From Thiothrix sp. (lineage in GTDB: Bacteria; Pseudomonadota; Gammaproteobacteria; Thiotrichales; Thiotrichaceae), in NCBI GenBank assembly GCA_011375245.1, contig DRMA01000078.1, forward strand, positions 1-8,646: DNA of 8,646 nucleotides, given 5' to 3'. Position numbers and translations under genes: made by a program. The notes below the pieces were generated by a model, which was not told the DNA's origin, did not search any database, and was given only the letters and a program-made list of their open reading frames with translations. Positions within the stretch are counted from its first letter, which is position 1; every line of letters begins with the position of its first letter. Below are positions 5,610-8,646 of this stretch, piece by piece.

Positions 5610-6749
5610 TTATGCTACAAAAGGAACGATAGGATAACTCCAAGGACTGTGTAACCCCCACCATTGTGAAGCGATGGTGCTGTAAACAGAGCGAATATCG
5701 AGTGTATGGCGTAAGGCGTTGTTGTGTAGGTTTCTTAAATCAGGATTTGTACCAAAAACCCGTCCCCCACGTACACGTCCTCCCATGACTAAGTATGCAC
5801 TGGCCTCGCCATGATCAGTACCTTGATTGCCATTCTCTTTTACTTGTCGGCCAAATTCAGAATAAGTCATGACCATGATATTGTTCCATTGACCGTGATT
5901 TTTCATATTTTGTGCAAAATGATGCAGCGTATTAGCAAGGTCAGCGAGTAATGTGCCATGTGAAGAGCTTTGTCGTTTATGCGTATCAAAGCCACTTAAA
6001 GTAACTTTATAACTTGGAATGCCAACACCACTATTGATTAAGCGTGCAACGGATGCCATTTCTTTACCAAATTTACTGTTTGGAAAGTTTCGTGATTCAT
6101 CAGGTGTATGTTGTAGATACTGTCCCAAGGTATGGCTAGAACTGATGACTTTGCGTTCAGTATCACGCAAATAACTCATTGCATCATTATGATGTTGAAC
6201 GCGGGTGTTTTCCATTAGCTGATTATCACGGATGAAATTATTGATATTATCAATTCTTATGCTATTGGTTTTTGAGCCGTCTAAGGGTCCAAGTGTTGTA
6301 GCAAAAGATACACCTGAGATGTCATGACTTGCATTTAATAAACGTGTTAGCCAACCCTCATTGCCATGTCTGTTTAATGCATGATCGAGTAGTCTAATCG
6401 AATTGAAATGAGAACGAGAGCGTCTGCTTTCTGGAAGTCCTACACCTTGTATCCATGCCAGATCTTTTGTGTCTTGCCAATAAGGCAGTAAAGCACGCAT
6501 ATTAGGATTCATTGCAAGTGAAGACGTAATGGGTAAACCATTTCTTTCAGCAATAGTTGGTCGTAGTCGGTAATATTCTTGATCTCTAAAGGGAATCAAG
6601 GTATTCAAGCTATCATTGCCACCTTGTAGCTCCACCAGTACCAATATACGCTTTTGGTGTGGGGCAGAATGTGCTTGTTGAGATAATAGCCCTGTTGAAA
6701 ATGGTAGTGCGCCTAAAGCGCTTAATTTCATAAAGTCTCTGCGGTTCAT
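5610..6749 (-). CDS. DUF1501 domain protein with Tat signal
   Basis: This 379-residue protein opens with a twin-arginine signal (NRRDFMK, then a hydrophobic stretch to about residue 22, cleavage near 26-29), so it is probably folded in the cytoplasm and exported. The DUF1501 core is clear: VELQGGNDSLNTLIPF at 39-54, GFDTH at 253-257, SEFGR at 297-301, GTDHG at 310-314 and a WWGL-containing C-terminus. DUF1501 is placed in the alkaline phosphatase/sulfatase-like superfamily, and the Asp and His residues in these blocks are candidate metal ligands, but its substrate is unknown. The gene follows the DUF1800 gene by 10 bp, and its AAGGAGG Shine-Dalgarno overlaps the DUF1800 stop, indicating an operon and likely translational coupling. 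This DUF1800-then-DUF1501 order is common in bacteria. A partial paralogue lies at the right edge of the window, and a hairpin with T-run follows the stop. Confidence 0.93.
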   Translation of the reverse strand: MNRRDFMKLSALGALPFSTGLLSQQAHSAPHQKRILVLVELQGGNDSLNTLIPFRDQEYYRLRPTIAERNGLPITSSLAMNPNMRALLPYWQDTKDLAWIQGVGLPESRRSRSHFNSIRLLDHALNRHGNEGWLTRLLNASHDISGVSFATTLGPLDGSKTNSIRIDNINNFIRDNQLMENTRVQHHNDAMSYLRDTERKVISSSHTLGQYLQHTPDESRNFPNSKFGKEMASVARLINSGVGIPSYKVTLSGFDTHKRQSSSHGTLLADLANTLHHFAQNMKNHGQWNNIMVMTYSEFGRQVKENGNQGTDHGEASAYLVMGGRVRGGRVFGTNPDLRNLHNNALRHTLDIRSVYSTIASQWWGLHSPWSYPIVPFVA

Positions 6750-6753
6750 AATG

Positions 6754-6760
6754 CCCTCCT
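6754..6760 (-). promoter_or_regulatory. Shine-Dalgarno of DUF1501 overlapping the DUF1800 stop codon
   Basis: AAGGAGG on the minus strand shares its first base(s) with the TAA stop of the DUF1800 gene and sits five bases before the DUF1501 ATG. It is the strongest ribosome-binding site in the window and points to translational coupling within the pair. Confidence 0.85.
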
Positions 6761-8052
6761 TACGTTAATTGATAAGCTCGATCAGTCACTAATTCGTGTA
6801 TTAGTGTTTTAATGTCAATAGGTTGTGTCGGTAATGCTTTGGTTGGCTTTCTTGCAAGTAGCCAGTTAATGGCTTGTTTTTTTGATAAAACAGGAATATA
6901 TGCCAAGTCGTGCGAATTGGTATTGGCCACTAAGGTAGACATTAAGTTGACCCGTATGGGTAACGTATAAGGAGTAATCCATGCCCTGCCACTACGATAG
7001 CCTTCTGGTGTTTCAGGATTAAAGAGAGGCTGCCCTAATGTTGTACAGACATCTATAATTTGTGGTGGAGTCATTGCTGATTTCAAGTGTAAACTGCGTA
7101 ATGTACCAACCACAAGTTCGATGGGCGATTTTGCCTTTTCACCACGATTTCTAGGTGACCAGAATTCTGGACTATTAAGTACTGTTATTAATAAGGTACG
7201 AATATCATATTTTGCATGACGAAAAACGATACCCCATCGTCGAATAGTGGCTAGGTTTGGTTTTTCATCACTAACGAACTCCGCCCAAAATTTTCTGGCA
7301 ATGCGCTCAGCAATATTTTGTGCAGTACGTGGATTCTGTAGCAAGATATTAATAATATCATCACCATTAAAGTTGCCCTTTTTCCCCATAAAAAATTTCA
7401 CACTATTGTCATGCAAGTGTTTATGGAAGACAAACCGCCCTGTGCGACGGTCAACAGACCAGCCCGTTAGTGCTAACTTTGCAGCATGCATATCAGACTC
7501 GCGAAAGTTTCCTTCTCCTACGGTAAAGAGTTCGAGTAACTCGCGGGCGAAGTTTTCGTTGGTTTGGTCTTTATTATTTGTATTGTTGTCCAAATAGATT
7601 AGCATCGCAGGATCACGGATCAACGCATGCAAAAACTGTTTAAAATTCCCCAGTGCATGATGACGAAATAATCGGTTTTGTTGAATTAACAGCTCTGGTT
7701 GATTAACGCGATCTATTGATGTGGTAAACCAATTATGCCAAAATATCACCATACGCTCAGTGAGTGGATAAGGTGTGCGTAATAACATTTTTATTTGCCA
7801 GTGTTTGACCGCTTGTTTATCCAGCATTAAACGTTGTTGTGCATGGTTTCTTTGTTGTATTGTTTGTTTGCTCCAAGGTCTCCAAGGTGTGATACGTGGA
7901 GGGGGTAAATCCCATTTTGCAGAGCTGTAGACAGCGTGTCGCACACTTGCTCCTCGAGAGCCTCCATAGTAACGATTGACTTCTTCCAAGCGCACTCCTA
8001 GTCCTACGCGTGCTAATAAATGCCGTGCTTCTTTTGTTGTTAGTGTCCCCAT
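6760..8052 (-). CDS. DUF1800 domain protein, partner of DUF1501
   Basis: This 430-residue protein shows the typical DUF1800 blocks in order: ARHLLARVGLG at 9-19 near the N-terminus, ERMVIFWHNWF at 99-109, RDPAMLIYLDN at 146-156, NENFARELLELFTVGEG at 165-181 and ALTGW at 194-198. Next come an HDN...FMG stretch, a helical region with ARKFW, and the late block SPIELVVGTLR. The family function is unknown. It is regularly found just before DUF1501, and the two are presumed to work together. No export signal is seen, whereas the partner has a Tat signal; joint export with the partner is a possibility but not shown. The stop codon overlaps the DUF1501 Shine-Dalgarno. The ATG has no good Shine-Dalgarno; an upstream ATG 14 bases earlier is out of frame. 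Transcription probably begins in the 403-bp gap upstream. Confidence 0.92.
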   Translation of the reverse strand: MGTLTTKEARHLLARVGLGVRLEEVNRYYGGSRGASVRHAVYSSAKWDLPPPRITPWRPWSKQTIQQRNHAQQRLMLDKQAVKHWQIKMLLRTPYPLTERMVIFWHNWFTTSIDRVNQPELLIQQNRLFRHHALGNFKQFLHALIRDPAMLIYLDNNTNNKDQTNENFARELLELFTVGEGNFRESDMHAAKLALTGWSVDRRTGRFVFHKHLHDNSVKFFMGKKGNFNGDDIINILLQNPRTAQNIAERIARKFWAEFVSDEKPNLATIRRWGIVFRHAKYDIRTLLITVLNSPEFWSPRNRGEKAKSPIELVVGTLRSLHLKSAMTPPQIIDVCTTLGQPLFNPETPEGYRSGRAWITPYTLPIRVNLMSTLVANTNSHDLAYIPVLSKKQAINWLLARKPTKALPTQPIDIKTLIHELVTDRAYQLT

Positions 8053-8109
8053 AATATTGATACCATAAAAATTATTTGAAGTCCCTTATTGCCCTTGCTT
8101 CTTATAATT

Positions 8110-8130
8110 GACACATTGTTTTGCTGTGTC
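8110..8130. repeat. Inverted repeat GACACA-N9-TGTGTC in the DUF1800 leader
   Basis: A perfect 6-bp inverted repeat with a 9-base centre lies 57 bp before the DUF1800 ATG. It could form a small leader hairpin or serve as a regulator half-site pair. The short stem leaves chance possible. Confidence 0.35.
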
Positions 8131-8421
8131 TCGTATCGACTATTTATATTTTTATCTATAAGTCGTTTTTCTTTATCATTAATTAAACTTATTAATTGAG
8201 AGCTGCTTAACATGCAAATAGTTCCCTGTTTTCTCGTTCCTTACCCGCCATCATGTAATGCCTGTTTTTTAACTTAAGTTATTGAATGTGAATATTAAAT
8301 TTTGTTAAGCCTACAGTTGGCATGGGTTCATTTTTACATCATGTTTAATGGTAAATTCAGAAGATCTATTAATGCTATTAATCATGGTCAATTGTTTAGG
8401 TATTTAATGTAATTTATCAAT

Positions 8422-8445
8422 ACGCCTAATGCTATTTTTAGACGT
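8422..8445 (-). repeat. Hairpin just after the upstream DUF1501 stop
   Basis: On the minus strand ACGTCTAA (8445-8438) pairs with TTAGGCGT (8429-8422), including one U-G pair that forms only in minus-strand RNA, around an 8-base loop. It starts ten bases after the stop of the partial DUF1501. No T-run follows, so it may protect the mRNA end or act as a weak terminator. Confidence 0.4.
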
Positions 8446-8455
8446 AAGAGAGGAT

Positions 8456-8646
8456 TTAAACAAAAGAAAGCACGGGGTGATTCCACGGGTTATTCAAGCC
8501 CCACCAACGTGTGGCAACTGTTCCATAAACAGAACGAATATTAATCGTATGAGGTAATGCGTTGTTATGCAGATTGTTTAAATCAGGGTTTTTTCCAATA
8601 ATTCTTTGCCCTTTGACTTTGCCGCCCATGACGAGATGCGCCCCTG
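8456..8646 (-). CDS. DUF1501 domain protein, partial (C-terminal 62 residues)
   Basis: The minus strand from the right edge is open for 62 codons and ends in TAA. The peptide runs from GAHLVMGGKVKG through NPDLNNLHNNALPHT to RWWGLNNPWNHPVLSFV. Aligned without gaps to the C-terminus of the DUF1501 protein at 5610-6749, I count 39 identities in 62 positions (about 63%). It ends at the same place minus one final alanine. This is a second DUF1501 gene whose upstream part lies beyond the window. The spacing suggests a tandem duplication of the whole DUF1800-DUF1501 unit, with the other DUF1800 expected further right. The reading frame shows no damage in the visible part. Confidence 0.9.
   Translation of the reverse strand, partial: GAHLVMGGKVKGQRIIGKNPDLNNLHNNALPHTINIRSVYGTVATRWWGLNNPWNHPVLSFV

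Larger units (their letters stand above)
8053..8455. other. 403-bp gene-free stretch upstream of the DUF1800-DUF1501 operon
   Basis: No gene is supported on either strand. The stretch is AT-rich and must hold the promoter for the DUF1800-DUF1501 pair unless transcription runs through from the upstream DUF1501 copy. I find no pair of boxes close to the sigma70 consensus at proper spacing. It contains a hairpin just past the upstream DUF1501 stop (8422-8445), an imperfect 9-bp tandem repeat (CTATTAATG/CTATTAATC near 8364-8382), an ATTAAT palindrome near 8180-8198 and an inverted repeat in the leader (8110-8130). Confidence 0.6.

Noticed and set aside
7247..7597. Plus-strand open frame of 116 codons
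   Set aside because: It is antisense to the conserved core of the DUF1800 gene and has no features of its own.
8217..8270. Possible 15-codon leader peptide on the minus strand (starting MMAGKERENREL) before the DUF1800 gene
   Set aside because: It is very short, has only a weak AGG upstream, no regulatory codon run and no attached attenuator, and lies about 160 bp from the DUF1800 start.
1..8646. Mobile elements, CRISPR arrays, tRNA genes or a defence cluster
   Set aside because: No transposase, integrase, terminal repeats, regularly spaced repeats, tRNA cloverleaf or recognisable defence protein was found on either strand.

Overview
The window looks like chromosomal DNA of a moderately AT-rich (around 40% GC by eye) Gram-negative bacterium, most likely a gammaproteobacterium. 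The reasons are the long, E. coli-like MsrA, a lipoprotein with a classical lipobox, a Tat-exported DUF1501 protein, an STM4011-type radical SAM protein and a sigma70-style promoter. The genus cannot be fixed from the sequence. All nine genes, including one cut by the right edge, lie on the minus strand, so transcription runs from high to low coordinates. There are no tRNA or rRNA genes, transposases, integrases or CRISPR arrays.

Layout in the direction of transcription: (a) 8646-8456, the last 62 codons of a DUF1501 protein; (b) a 403-bp gene-free stretch; (c) 8052-5610, a coupled DUF1800-DUF1501 pair whose DUF1501 member is a close paralogue of the cut gene, ending in a hairpin plus T-run at 5553-5496; (d) 5416-3902, msrA followed after 39 bp by a lone STM4011-family radical SAM gene; (e) 3704-2463, a DUF3754 (TMEM143-like) membrane protein; (f) 2293-1838, a small secreted Gly/Asn-rich protein with its own strong promoter and a textbook terminator; (g) 1545-820, a His-rich LysM lipoprotein with an exact internal duplication of an HxH module; (h) 719-162, an exported PAP2-family phosphatase behind a palindrome that overlaps its probable -10 box.

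Most products are exported or membrane-associated (PAP2 enzyme, LysM lipoprotein, secreted Gly/Asn-rich protein, DUF3754 protein, Tat-dependent DUF1501), so the region leans towards cell-envelope functions. The only clear operons are DUF1800-DUF1501 (stop codon overlapping the next Shine-Dalgarno) and probably msrA-radical SAM. No defence or mobile system is visible. The most unusual items are the duplicated HxH module in the lipoprotein, the low-complexity secreted protein, the radical SAM gene without its usual partners, the tandem DUF1501 paralogues, and a cluster of inverted repeats between 1611 and 1799.
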